DNA of 64,000 nucleotides from Craterostigma plantagineum (GCA_027422505.1 JAPQWV010000051.1:1703501-1767500), one strand, 5' to 3'. Shown: positions 33,701 to 45,679, numbered from the stretch's first letter. Program-made: numbers and translations. The notes: generated from the letters alone by a model not told the origin.

Positions 33701-34798
33701 GAGGTGAGCGTGGTGGGTTTGGGCGGTTTTTATCGAAAATTTAACCCGATCTAATATATTGCGGTTTTTAAAAATATACCCCAAACCCGATCATAAAAAC
33801 CTTAACCCGATACATTGCAGTTTGCTTCTGTGCGGTTGGGTAGGGGCGGTTTTTGCGGTTTTGATATTTATTCTTATCATAACGAAAATTAAGGTAATAT
33901 TCTAAAGTATAGATAGAGCAAAAAGGTATATTATTAACCTATTTACAAATATAAAAGTTTATATAATAGTAACAGTTAACAAAAATCCGATAAGAAGCTT
34001 GATTAGAAGCTCATATTTCTTGTTCACAGTCGGCTTTTGGTAAAGCAACTAAAGCAGTGCCTCATTTTGATTTAAAAATTTTCCTTACAAGAAATAAATT
34101 TTTGATTTTAGAATTTTAACTTGCCTTCTATGAGCATCAAATGTTATAGTTCTTGATCTCAAGTCCGAATAAAGGAGGATCGCATTGGAAAGACAAGTAA
34201 TTTTTTACTACATAATATTTGATTTCTTTTTAAAAAAATCACAATTTATAACTTCGCTTTACGCAATGTATTATGATTAGGCCATGTCCTTGTATCCAAT
34301 TCTACTTTCGAAGAAGAAAATTATTTATTTCAAATTTTAACTCGCCTTCTATAAACTTCAAGTGTATAGTTATTGATTCCAAGTCCGAATAAAGGAGGAG
34401 AGATGCATTGGATAAACATATAAAAAAAATTTCACTACATAATATCTATTTTTTTATGAAAAACTCATTTAGAGCTTAGATTTACGCAACGTGTTATGAT
34501 AAGTCGATGCTCTTGTATTAATAGTAATTAATATTTTTTGGCATCGCTACTAGTATAAGTTATATGTATTATATTATGAAATATTGAATAACATATAGTA
34601 AAATTTTAGTATATTTTTAAATGCGGCTGGGTGCGGTTTTTACGCGGTTTTAAAAATATAAAACCAAACCCGATTGCAAAATATGCGGTTTTACTTTTTA
34701 AAATCCAAACCAACCCATCAAACCGTTAACCCGACACTTGCTGTCTGGGTTGGATTGGGTCGACTGGGTGGGGCGGTCCGACGGGTTAAATGCTCACT
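33701..34798. mobile_element. hAT-like non-autonomous element
   Basis: Left end GAGGTGAGCGTGG and right end AATGCTCACT, with subterminal GGGTTTGGGCGG / GGGTTGGATTGGGT repeats in the style of plant hAT MITEs. Flanks TCCTATTA (33693-33700) and TCCTATGA (34799-34806) match at 7 of 8 positions, a slightly decayed target duplication. No transposase. The interior has two diverged copies of a unit of about 290 bases with ATAAAGGAGGA (near 34020-34190 and 34310-34480). Confidence 0.7.
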
Positions 34799-34806
34799 TC
34801 CTATGA

Positions 34807-35876
34807 TATAATTGTTCAAGGCAATGAAGAGTAGCTCTGATATTTAATATGTATGTAGGGTTTCAAATAAATCTAGATTAAAACGAGGCAAGTTGTGGCC
34901 ATTCAATGGGCAAATTAGATACACTTTCTTTTTCGAAGCTTAATTAATTGTGAGGTGAACTACATGAGCTGACTTTAAATTTTAATGGGACCAATTTTCA
35001 CGGCTTGAGTGAGGTTAGACAAAAAGAAAAGGGAATACATTACATAAAAACGAGTTGAAACCATAATGTGATTTAAGGGCTTCAAACAACATTATACACC
35101 GATCCAATTTATTCGACCAAAATCCAAATTTCTCCATACATAGGTTAGGAACTTGTATTGATGTCCAATTTCGACAGAACCCCCCCAAGAAAAACCTCAT
35201 TACACACATTCTCTCATCAAGCTTCAAAAGCTTGCTCTTTTCTCTATATATTCTCTCTCCAATAATCCTATACACATACGAGGGGTTGTGATTAGCCCAT
35301 CTCACTTTTCCTTCACGTTATCGTACACTTATGCTTAAATACCGAATTCATCATCTATTAAAAAAAAAAAAGAAAATAAAAAACCCTAAAGCAGAACAAA
35401 GTCTTGGATGATGATAAGAGTCTCTTTCTTTCTCTTGTTTCTGTGTCGTCTCTGTCATCTCTTCGCCTCTCAGTTTACTGTTATGCAACTTCTCTCTGGT
35501 ACTATCTACTCTATCACGGTGATTTCACGCTGACCTTTTCTTTTAGTTTCTTTATTTTTTCCTTCCTTTCGAGAAATCAATAGAGATACGAGGAGAAAGA
35601 TCAGTGAACTGTGTGCATTATATGGGCCATTGTAATAGCTTTAGAAGCTGCTGCTGAAGAAGAAGAGAAGCTGAAGAGAGGACCCATCGTATGTATCTGC
35701 AGAAAGTTCATTTTCATATAAATTGCTTCTTACAGCACTTATCTCTTTATCCTTTCGTCTCTGAACTGAAGTCTGACGTCTGACCTAAATTCAGCGATTC
35801 GTCTTGTCTTCACTTTCCTCTTTTTTCCATTTCAAACCCTTTTGGGAGATTGTTCCAAGATTTGCTTCAAACCCTC

Positions 35877-35911
<35 letters not shown>

Positions 35912-35986
35912 AAGATCGTAGCTTTTCGTTCTTTGGGTTGTAAAACCCTAATTGATGTTTAGCCTTTTGATCCGTTTGCCGTATTA
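34807..35986 (+). promoter_or_regulatory. Upstream region and leader of the SHI-family gene
   Basis: About 1.2 kb without a convincing ORF. The last 600 bases are CT/GA-rich and transcript-like, with a (GA)n tract at 35879-35907. A good 3' splice site (TAATTTTTCAG) ends at 36005, so the leader may contain an intron. Confidence 0.45.
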
Positions 35987-37238
35987 GTGTGTAATAATTT
36001 TTCAGTAGTTGTGGCTAATCATTGGGTGGGAGGAAGCTCATCGTCAGCCTCGGCGGCGGAGGACCTTTCGTTGGGCTTCAATGCCACCAATATCTCCACC
36101 GCGGGTTCCGCCGGCGGCGGCCCCGCGGCCTACCCTTGGCCGTCCACCGCCGCGAGGAACATAAATAGCGGGTTATCGCCGGAATTCTTCTTCGTTGCAC
36201 CTTCTCCGCAAAGCCAGCCGACCACCATCAGCTTCGATCAGCCCCACCACACTTTCAATGTAATCCCTCTCTTGTCCGCCGCCGCGCCCGGCGGAGTCTC
36301 CGTCGGCGGCAGCAACGTCTCCGACGATCATCACCACCATCACTACTATCATCATCTCCATCAGCAACAGCAGTTCTTGGACGGTAATTCTTCAAGGGCG
36401 CCGTATGGCATCAAGAACGCCACCAAGCCCGCCGCCGTGAACGTCCTCGACCACCACCACCATCAGGCGGTCGGCGCCGCCGCATCAGGCAGCAGCTCCG
36501 CCGCCACTTGCCAGGACTGCGGGAACCAAGCGAAGAAAGACTGCCCTCACAGAAGGTGTAGGACTTGCTGTAAGAGCCGAGGCTACGACTGCGCCACCCA
36601 CGTGAAGAGCACGTGGGTCCCGGCGGTGAGGCGGCGGGAGCGTCAGGTACTCACGGCGACCGACGCCGGCGACGGCGTCAACGTAGGCTCGGCCAATTCG
36701 CAGTCTGCAGCTTCTTCTGGTGTAAAAAAACCTAGGCTCGTCGGCGATGCTTCTCAGATCACGGCCACCACCACGGCGTCGCACACTTCTACTTCCAACA
36801 CTACGCCGCCGAGGAGCTTCGACACCACTTCTAGCCATCAAGGTTTCTTCTTTATCTGAAACTCTTTATTATTACCTCAACTACTAAATATGACGAAAGA
36901 TGTAATGATTAATGAATTTGCCTATAGATGTGAGCTTTAGAGATTCTTTTCCGGGGCAAGTGCGAGCGCCGGCGGTTTTCAGGTGCGTCAGAGTGACGTC
37001 ACTCGACGAGGACGGCGAAGATGAGTATGCCTATCAAGCAGTTGTAAGAATTGGCGGACATGTTTTTAAGGGGTTTCTATACGATCAAGGAAGAGACTCG
37101 CTCCCAGACATATCTGAGCTCCATTTGGGCGGCGCCGGCGCCGGAGATCCCGGAGATGTAGGCGGCGCCGGCGGTGGTGTTATTAGAGGTGGAGGAAGAC
37201 ATGGTGGTGGTTCTTCTTCAGGGACACGTGGGACATAG
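35987..37238 (+). CDS. SHI/STY/LRP1-family zinc-finger transcription factor (start unresolved)
   Basis: Two exons: up to 36842 and 36928-37238, with a phase-consistent GT-AG intron. The RING-like zinc finger ([12 protein letters not shown], then [19 protein letters not shown]) and the IGGH dimerisation region ([17 protein letters not shown]) are diagnostic for plant SHI-related factors. These activate auxin-biosynthesis genes and shape gynoecium, leaf and root. The Gly/Ser/His-rich N-terminus contains FFFVAPS...VIPLL, like LRP1. Two oddities appear. No in-frame ATG exists in exon 1; the frame opens after a stop at 35960 and can begin only at GTG 35987 or through an upstream exon spliced at 36005. 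The C-terminus stops at 37238, while a plausible family tail (GGGFLGSSYGNNPIN) follows in another frame to 37297. The locus may be decaying. Confidence 0.85.
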
Positions 37239-37297
37239 GCGGCGGCGGTGGTGGTGGATTTCTAGGATCAAGCTATGGTAATAACCCTATTAATTAA

Positions 37298-37992
37298 TTG
37301 ATCGTAACATCTATTATATTTAATTATGGTCTTGTTAATGTATATATACACGTTCTTAGCATTGGAAAAAGAATCGCATTTCTTTTTGCCTTTAATGACT
37401 GATATAAATAATGTATAGAGACGAACTATGGTCCTATAGTCACATGTAATAGGAATGCATGTCGTTTAATATCCCTTTAATTTTAGTATTTAGTTTAAGT
37501 GGATTGTTGTGAGTTGAAGATCTTGCAGTTTTTGAGTTAAATTGATGTATTAATTATGCCCTCTGAGAATTTAATCTCGATCGAAAAGGAAATACTGTCC
37601 CAAAGTCCGCAGAAATTGATCGTAAATGAGGAAGAGATTGCTCATTTGACCCACAATAAATCAATACATAATAGCTCTTTCAAACCCTAGTCTACATAAA
37701 TGCGTCTATTTTATTAAAGTTCGGCACATATGTGATTTTTGCATCGAAATTTTAGCCTATATATAATATATCATACGCGACACGACAAAGAATGATTGCT
37801 ATTCATTATATTAAAAGCTGAAATTAATAAAAATAGCGTTTGATTTTCGATATCTGCGATAATCATATGCTGTGGTGTGTATGTGATGCTTTTGTCTTCT
37901 TCACTTGAGTGTGTTTGAAATTATTCCGTAAACTTTGGGTAATGTTTCGCGCATTAGGACAATGGATTAAGTTGAAATACATTTATTATTAT
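37298..37992. other. 3' flank of the SHI-family gene
   Basis: AT-rich, no gene recognised. The first part is presumably 3' UTR. Confidence 0.5.
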
Positions 37993-38764
37993 GGGGGTGT
38001 TTGTTTCGGGTTTATCATCCAAAACATCACCTGATCTTTCTATCGCGTCCTAATAACCACGTTTGTTTAGCGTGCGTGATGAACATCACTGTGATGGAGG
38101 ATCGCCGAGGTGATCAAAACGGGGTGATATTCCAACTTTTTGGATCACCCAAAAAGCAGGGCTAATCTTCTGTCACCGTGATGGGGCGATATTTCAATAT
38201 TTCTTTGCACAAAATTGTCCCTTATCTTTTACCATTCATTCCTCATATATCCTTATATTTTAAATTACGTAACCAATATATTTAATCTTAAAAAATTTAT
38301 ATTTAGTGCTAAGGATTAGAGAAAATACTTATAAATATTAATTGATTAATCTACTAAAGCTTAAAAAAATAAAATAATTACATTGAAGAATCATATAAAA
38401 TACTTATAATTAATAATTGGTTAAAAAAAGTCTATGTTTAAAGCATAAAAACATAACATAACATGCTTGTATTAATGGTTAAAATTAATACTTGATTTTC
38501 AAATATTAATAACTATCACGCTAAAAATTATCTCAAATAAACATATTAATATAATAAGGTTAAATATGACATTTCGCAGCATCACTCCAATCATCACTGC
38601 GATTAAGCAAACATAATATGCCAATATCACATTGATATGCAAAATGAAATATCATCCCAAAACAGACACATGGCTACATCACGAATGTGGGGTATCACCG
38701 TGATGTTAGATCACCGGAAACAAACATCACGGTGATGTAAGTATCACCGGAAACAAACACCCCC
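37993..38764. mobile_element. 772-bp MITE with GGGGGTGTTTGTTT termini
   Basis: Begins GGGGGTGTTTGTTTC and ends with its complement (GAAACAAACACCCCC, one mismatch), flanked by TAT on both sides. Subterminal ATCACCGTGATG palindromes recur near both ends (about 38085-38180 and 38690-38745). No ORF. The short duplication and G-rich termini suit PIF/Harbinger-like MITEs, but TAT is not the standard TWA. Confidence 0.7.
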
Positions 38765-39560
38765 TATATATAACCATTTCTTGTTATGTATTATTCAATG
38801 CACTTGGATTGGATTTTGCCCATTCTTCGACTTTTTTTGCCCATTCTTCGATTTTTTCTAGTCAATGATCACGTCGCATCAGTTTGCTACTTATCCATTT
38901 ACAGTTACAGTTATTTTATTTGGAACGCCATCAATAATAATAGAAGAATGACTTTTTGACATCAGTAAAAATATATGGTTTTTAACTTGCAAAACTTGTG
39001 ATAAATAAAAACGCATTCGGAATTACTTGCGATAATAGAAGAACATTTCGCAATGCATTTTTTACAAATTGTTTGACCTTGAAGATAACTGTACTATTGT
39101 AATTTGAAATATTATATTTTCAACATAATTATTGAATATTATAGAAAATTAGTACCGTAATTTGTTGAGAATCAGGGTGTCTTAATCAGTTAATATATGG
39201 GCCTATTAAGCAGTTAAGCTAAATCAGCCCAATTATTCGATCAAGCCCAATAAGCCCATTAGTAAAACCTCAATCTTAATTTCCCAATGCGAGTTTTTTC
39301 TCTGTCTGACCACTTTCCTCATGCCCAAAGCTCCCACCTTTAGCACAGCCGCCGTCGCCGCCGTGAACTTCCGCTCTGTTCGCCACGCCATACTTGGAGG
39401 AGCTCAAGGAATCAGGTTTTAATACGCTTTGGTTTTTCTTCTCTCCGTTTATAATAGGCGGGATAATCGTGTGAGTCACTGCGACTTAACATAGTTCGTA
39501 TCCCTCTTTTGCAGTGCGCGATAATCTTAATTTTTGTTTTCTGCGAACGGTGAAGTCGAA
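38765..39560 (+). promoter_or_regulatory. RRP45 promoter and leader
   Basis: Three GCCCA/TGGGC elements at 39218-39260, followed by a CT-rich leader and a probable 5' UTR intron at 39416-39514 (ATCAG|GTTTTA ... CTTTTGCAG). No TATA box is evident, as is common for housekeeping genes. Confidence 0.45.
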
Positions 39561-41878
39561 ATGGAGCAGAGATTAGCAAGCACATTTCGGATGACTGTGA
39601 ATGAGAAGAAATTCATCGAAGCAGCGTTGGCTTCTGATCTCAGAATCGACGGTCGTGGGCCTTTTGACTACAGAAATTTAACCGTCCAGTTTGGTAGGTA
39701 AGGACCGTAGAAGCATGTTGTTTCAAGAGATATTGTATACTTGGAGACTACCTTCTTGAGAAAGCTAGGTTTCATGCTTATGTTCTGTAAGACCTGTGAG
39801 AAACTGTAACATATGGATGGTGATTTCTAACTGTGCTTATTCGGTAAATGCAGTGAAGATGGATCGTCAGAAGTGCAGCTTGGCCAGACTCGTGTAATTG
39901 GATTTGTTACTTCGGAGCTAGTACAGCCTTACAGGGACCGTCCTAATGAAGGAACTATCTCGATATTCACCGAGTTCTCTCCAATGGCTGATCCTTCTTT
40001 CGAAGCTGGCCGCCCTGGGGAATCTGCCGTGGAGTTAGGCCGTATCGTTGACCGTGGTTTGAGGTGATAGTGATTTCTGGGTTATAATATACGATCTCTC
40101 CTAAAATGTGAAATAGTTTGCTTGCCATCAATTTTTTCTATGTCTTGTTATCTTGGTCAAAAATGTTACGTTAACAGGGAAAGCAGGGCTGTGGATACGG
40201 AATCACTATGCGTTGTCGCTGGGAAATGGGTGTGGTCTGTACGTATTGACCTCCACATTCTAGATAATGGCGGGTGAGTTTCACATTTGCGGTTATAATT
40301 TTGGTAAAAAGAAAACAATTCGTATGCTTCTTTTAGTACCAATTCTGAACTCATTTGATCTTTTCATCATTGTAGGAATCTTGTAGATGCTGCCAATATT
40401 GCTGCTTTGGCTTCACTTTTGACCTTCCGAAGGCCAGAATGCACGTTAGGAGGAGAAGATGGTCAGGAAGTTATAGTCCATCCCCCCGAAGTCAGTTCTC
40501 TGTCGCTTTCTAAATCTACTTTTCGACGAGAAAATGATGAATAATAAATAACTATCCTTAACGTGTCCAAATCTTAGTTTGATCAATTGCCTTCATTTTT
40601 GCTCGACCAATACTCACGAGCTTCATGAAAAATGGTTGAAATTCAAATTTCCAAATTTTAATGCTGTTGCGGGGGATGTTTGTTGCAGGTGCGTGAACCA
40701 CTGCCACTGATCGTACATCACCTTCCTATAGCAATAACTTTCGCAATAATTGGTGCGGAAAGCACATTAGTAAGCATAGATAGCTTCTGAGATATTTTCT
40801 TCGTATTTTACCTTTTAATGGGAAGACTCTTTGAAGCCTTCAAGTTTTGCTTCGGTAGGTAATCGACCCCACACACTTTGAAGAAGCTGTTATGGGAGGG
40901 AAGCTAACGGTGACCCTCAATACGAATGGCGATGTCTGCGCCATACAGAAAGCTGGCGGAGAAGGTGTAATGCAGGGCGTCGTTATGCAGTGCCTGCGTA
41001 TTGCATCTGTGAAAGCTGCTGATATCACTGGCAAAATAAAGAAATCTGTGAGTAATTTTGATTGATTTGTTTCAATTTAAACCAGAAGTTTTCGGGGTAT
41101 CTACCTGCACTTTAGGTATTTCTTGTTCGATTCGCTGATTCTCATGAATCATATTCCAGGTTGAAGTATACAACACAGCAAGAGCTCTGAAGAAGATCAA
41201 AAGACATCCCAATACTGTTGACGTGAGCAAACCTACGGCGAGGGAGATCAACGATACATCGAGGGACATGGATGCTCATGTCAAAATAGAGGATCGAAGC
41301 GATGATATGGAAGTTGAAGACGGCGACTCGCTGAAGAAAGGTGGAACCTTGAATAAGAAGAAATCCCAGATATTCGTTGGAGGTCCTTCGAGTTGGTATA
41401 TGCTTCGTTCCTTATTTATTTCTAATAGTACAGTAGTTAATTAGACACTCTTCACTAGTGAGTATTGTTTTGCAGGGATCCATATTCAAAGGGTGCTAAC
41501 GTCGATGAGCTGAAGGCAACTCTAGCTGCACGAGGTAGACAACATAATAGCTTAAGAAAAGATTAGTCGTATGTATGATATAGTTTTAGTAGGATAAAAA
41601 TGTCTTACTTAATAGAATACTAATGGATCATCATCATTCTATGTTTATTGTCTACAGCTTCCACAAACCATAGTAACGAAATGGACATATCATCATCTTC
41701 TCCGATGGAGACGAAGAGCAACAATTCCAGCCAAGGTGAAGAACCTTCGTCGCAGAAGAAATCAGAACTTGTCGAGCAACGGCCCATTAAGGAGGCAAAG
41801 ACTCTGTTAGATGCTGTGAAACCGAAGCACAGAAGAAAGAAGAAATCGCCCAAGGCCATCGAAAGCCAAGTTAAGTAA
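39561..41878 (+). CDS. RRP45: Exosome complex component RRP45 (CER7-type)
   Basis: Nine exons: 39561-39697, 39854-40063, 40178-40273, 40376-40490, 40689-40769, 40859-41047, 41160-41395, 41476-41534 and 41658-41878. All phases agree, giving 447 residues. RRP45 is one of six RNase PH-fold subunits in the exosome barrel that degrades and trims RNA from the 3' end; the Arabidopsis paralogue CER7 affects cuticular wax through mRNA decay. Signatures are the N-terminal EKKFIEAALASDLRIDGRGP, then DYRNLTVQFG, GQTRVIGFVT and the second-half block IDPTHFEEAVMGGKLTVTLN. After the core comes a plant-type Lys/Ser/Glu-rich tail with SSWDPYSKGANVDELKATLA. Subunits of this class are catalytically inactive in plants apart from RRP41. 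It is tail-to-tail with TRAUCO. Confidence 0.95.
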
Positions 41879-42295
41879 GCATTAGTTTTTCTTGAGTCGT
41901 GTTACATAGTAGCGAATTTATTACAGTGTTTGCTTTTCTGCAGTTGCAAAAAACCTTGAGCAGCTCACTAGAGTATTTGTTGGTGATTCTTTTTCATTTT
42001 AGCTTTGATAACTTATCTCCATTCAGATATTTCTCCCAACATTGCTTTCCTTCATAAAACTTTGCTAGGTAAATTAACATACTGTAACAGACTTAGCATT
42101 CAGCTATCAAGTGTGATTGCTTAAAATCATCGCAAAAACTGCAGAAGGCAATCAATAGCTACTCAGAACTAACACCTCAACTAAATCGGTCATGTCCAAA
42201 ACAATACAACGATAATACTGCTGCAATAATAGTAGCTACTAATTTCCCAAAACTACAGATAAGAACGAAAAAAGGAAAAACCATACATGTAAGAG
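41879..42295. other. Convergent 3' region RRP45/TRAUCO
   Basis: 417 bases shared by two tail-to-tail genes. 3' UTR-like, no other feature. Confidence 0.55.
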
Positions 42296-44194
42296 CTACG
42301 GTTTCTTCTCATCAGATACGCCGCCGCCGTTCTCAGCCTTGGCGTCGTAGCCCTGATATGAAACTTCGCTCATCGGCTTAGGTATTGGTAGGTCGCCGAA
42401 ATTTTCTGGGAATTTCTCAAATTCAGGCCCGAAATTGAATTTCACAACGCAGCTCCGCTGGTTAGGGAGAGTGTACATCGAAGCAGCTGGGTAGTAACGT
42501 CCACCGCTTAGATCAGCGAAGGCTATTCCTTGGCTTACTCCGTTCTTGAAAAACGAAATTACACTGGCTAAAGAAGAAACGATTCGATCGGGTCTTAAAG
42601 AAATCGATGAACTTTGAGGATGAAAACCAAACTATAGATCAACTTTTACGAGGCCCAAATCAAATCGACAAACACCACCTAATCTTACAACTAACGAATC
42701 TGCCGTTAAACGAATAAAATCAAGAAAAGCTCAGCTTCAAGATGTCGACAATGACAAGCAGCATTTGCTTTTCTAAAAGCTGAAACCTAAGACAATTGTA
42801 CCGACAAAGAGATCGACCACAATGAGTTGCAAAGATTAGAGCTTTTTGGCATTTAGAACTAATCCACACCAGTATAAAATACCAACCATCTACTACACGA
42901 AACCATACCCTTTATCAAGAACTACAAAATCACGAAATACCCAAGCTTCAAGAAGCATTTGTTTCCCTAAAACCCGAAACCTAAGACAATTGTTCTCACA
43001 ACAATATCACTCACTCACAATGAGTTGTAAAGATTAGAGCTTTATGGCATTTAGAACTAACCCACAGCAGTATATATACCAATTATCTACATCAAATCAC
43101 ACCCTTATCAAGAACGATGAAAACGAATAGCTCTACAAAGTAACGAAACAACCAAGCTTCAACAAGTCGACAATAACAAGCAACATTTGCTTCTATACAC
43201 AAATCTAAGACGATCGATTTGCAAAAATCCCAACGTTTTTTGCATTTAGGCATAACACAGAATATAAATACCAATCATCCATAGAAAACAAACGAATAGT
43301 TCTCAAAAAATTCTTACCAGGAACTATTTTTGCCTCCTCCTTAGCCTCGCCAGCGCTGCCACCACCACCACAAACATACCTCTGCCCCTTATACCAAACC
43401 AACCTCGGCATCTCAGGCGCATACTTCTCCCCATCTGGCAAATTAATGTAAAACCCAATCACATCATTCTCAACATAAGAATCCCCATAGCTTTCCCTCA
43501 AAGCTTTGTGCACTTTGCTTCCGTCTAAATCCCTATAACCATAGCCGTGAACGTCGTAGCCCACTGGCGCCTGCAAATCGCCTCGATCCGTGGACCAGCC
43601 CAGCCTAGTGTGGCCCGATTCACCTAACCTAACGATCTTGACCTCAAAATACCACGCGCCGTCGCTCACGCCGCGCGTGGCTCGGACCATTCGGTACCCT
43701 TTTGAAGAAGAGGCCGTCAGGCGGTCTTCGGACAGCTCCACCTTCTCGGCCTTGTTCGACTTCGACAGCAGTATGGGAAGCTCCGGCGAATCGTCGTGCT
43801 TGTCGGGGAATTTCGCGACTGGGGTGAGGAGGACCTGGCTGGGATCGGCGGCGGCGCTCTCGGGGGTATTTTGGGTATTTGCGTGGTTGCCGTTCGATGG
43901 GGTTTTGGCCTTTTTGGGCTTCTTGCGAGAAGTGGTGCTCCATACGTCCTTGGATTTCTTCTTCCTCTTGCTCGTCGGCGGGGCTTGTTTCGGCGCCTCC
44001 GTCGGCGTCGGCGTGTCGGAGAGGGGCGTTGGCTTCTCTTCGAGCATCGGTTCTGCTTCTGGTTCCGGTTCGGAGGAAGAGGGTCGGGCGAGACGTTCGC
44101 CTTCGACGGAGGCATCTTCCGCCGCCGCCTCCGGCGGCGTTGGAGCGGGTTCTGAGGCCTCGGAGTCTCCGTACGTCGATTGCAGTGTGTCCAT
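42296..44194 (-). CDS. TRO: Ash2-like COMPASS subunit TRAUCO
   Basis: Two exons, 44194-43318 and 42567-42296, joined by a phase-1 GT-AG intron, giving 382 residues. The N-terminal 140 residues are Pro/Glu-rich and then basic ([19 protein letters not shown]), a likely nuclear-localisation region. A SPRY domain follows from about residue 155 to 350: [38 protein letters not shown] and [12 protein letters not shown]. Exon 2 continues with [18 protein letters not shown] and [12 protein letters not shown]. Plant Ash2-like proteins lack the animal N-terminal PHD/WH part and match this layout. With WDR5a and RBL they form the core that stimulates H3K4 methyltransferases, including at FLC. The start is the ATG at 44194; the open frame extends upstream only through a non-ATG codon. 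Tandem repeats fill the intron. Confidence 0.93.
42720..43290. repeat. Tandem repeats in the TRAUCO intron
   Basis: Three diverged copies of a unit of about 185 bases, each containing CAAGCTTCAA(G/C)A, an 'AACCTAAGACAATTGT'-like stretch, GATTAGAGCTTT(T/A)TGGCATTTAG and TACCAA(C/T)(C/T)ATC. Confidence 0.7.
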
Positions 44195-44230
44195 CGCTGT
44201 GATTGTAGTGAATGTACAAACGAGGACCAC

Positions 44231-44415
44231 GTTGGGTTGGGTTATTTTATATAAAAGAAAATATTACAAAACGATGTTAGTTAATGGGCTTGGGCTGTAA
44301 ACCGACCCGACCGGACCCGGAAACCCTGGGTTGGGTTATTTTATATAAAAGAAAATATACAAAACTATGTTAATGAATGGGCTTGGGCTGTAAACCGACC
44401 CGACCCGACCCGGAG
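44231..44415. repeat. Tandem duplication in the TRAUCO promoter
   Basis: Two copies (about 44233-44320 and 44328-44413) of a segment with GGGTTATTTTATATAAAAG, AATGGGCTTGGGCTGTAA and repeated CGACCCGACC. It duplicates a TATA-like element and TGGGC elements just upstream of the start codon. Confidence 0.8.
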
Positions 44416-44575
44416 TGAGTTCATGATATCTAATACAAAGACTACCTCATCGTAAAAGTGAACTAATGAAATTCAATGGTTAGTATTCTTCTACCAATAT
44501 TGAACGACAGAACACCAAACACCATATGATAGAAAAACACAAGCCATATATATATATGCTATGGTCAGGCGCGGA

Positions 44576-44997
44576 ACCAGCCCACGAAGACTGGGGGCTC
44601 AACATGGAAGGCCCAACTCAAGCCCAACTAATATACACAAAAATAAAAAAAGATGGGTTACTTGGGAATCGAACCCTCGTTTGAAAGGTTAAATGATCTT
44701 ACAGCTCCCCTTTTAATACACTAGACTGACCGCAATTTTATTCTATATAAGAGTTGTACCGGTTTTATATACATGTATAGGCTCATAAAATATTTAATAG
44801 TGGAGTGGCAATGGCCCAAAGCTAAGAGAGGCCCGATAGATAATTTTAAATCAGAAAACCCTAATTACTACGCATCGGCGCATCGTCTTCTTCCTGGGGT
44901 CAAAACCTCCATTGATGCACAAGCTATACTACTAGTTTTTTCCTCCGGCGGCCGGGGGGTCAATGGCCCCCCGAGCCTCTACGTGGGTCCGCTCCTG
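44576..44997. mobile_element. hAT non-autonomous element with perfect 8-bp target duplication
   Basis: Flanked by GCTATGGT at 44568-44575 and 44998-45005. Terminal inverted repeats CAGGCGCGGAACCA (left) and CAGGAGCGGACCCA (reverse complement of right). 422 bases, no transposase. The CAGG start and 8-bp duplication are typical of hAT. Confidence 0.9.
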
Positions 44998-45005
44998 GCT
45001 ATGGT

Positions 45006-45514
45006 GGCCACCGTAAGCAACCACCGTGAACACCATAAACAGACCTCTCATTTTTAGCGTTTTTTCTATTCCCAACGCCGCCAACACCTCTGTAGAATCT
45101 CTCATATCCATTTCTAACCTAAATCACCTTCTCCAACATGTTAATTTTCAAGAAAATTCATTATTTATTCTTCACACGTGGACGACGTACCGATGTGATG
45201 ATTTTTCTAAAAATTAACATGTTGGAGAGGATGATTTATATCAGAATCAGCCTATTAGTTTGGGCAGCATTCTAAGAACAGAGAAGTTGCTGCTTAGTGC
45301 TTTTTTTTTGGTGTTTTCTTAACTCTGATGAACAAAGGTGGAGTTCTTTTAAATATGGTCTCGCGCGTTTTGGAAACCAGATTCACTTATAGAGTCGTGA
45401 CTTCCATCAATGGTTTCTACTCAGGGAACATATGTCACTTATAAAGAGCCCCTCGACGATTTCTACAACTAAAGCAACGGACGATTTGGTGGCAATTCTT
45501 TTAAATAGCAAGCC
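45006..45514. other. Unassigned region with a short inverted repeat
   Basis: CTCCAACATGTTAATTTT near 45132 is repeated in inverse near 45209-45227 with about 60 bases between. The rest is unrecognised; two related pieces with CTTTTAAATA (about 45345 and 45500) hint at a decayed repeat. Confidence 0.4.
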
Positions 45515-45610
45515 ATCATTTGCAGGTTGAACAAATCTCTATACGGTCTCAAACAGGCGCTGAGGTGTTGGTATAAGAGATTTGATTCATTCATCATGAG
45601 TCTTGCATTG
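45515..45610 (+). pseudogene. Copia RT fragment
   Basis: Reads CRLNKSLYGLKQALRCWYKR and FDSFIMSL, the conserved RT block before the YVDD box, then ends. An isolated scrap. Confidence 0.75.
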
Positions 45611-45679
45611 ACTCATGATTGGAGTCTTCCCGCGCGATTGTAACATCTAATATGCTCCGTAAAGTATACTTTCGATCAC

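Noticed and set aside
35408..35500. Upstream ATG with a 31-codon frame ending in a GT donor whose phase fits the SHI-gene exon at 36006
   Set aside because: It would put a hydrophobic, signal-peptide-like start on a nuclear transcription factor, so it is more likely 5' leader sequence. Only RNA data could rescue it.
43590..44300. 236-codon plus-strand frame opposite TRAUCO exon 1
   Set aside because: GC-rich shadow of the genuine SPRY-protein exon, with no homology signature.
44650..44700. tRNA-like GGGAATCGAACCC stretch
   Set aside because: It lies within the hAT-like element and has no cloverleaf partner sequences, so it is not a tRNA gene.
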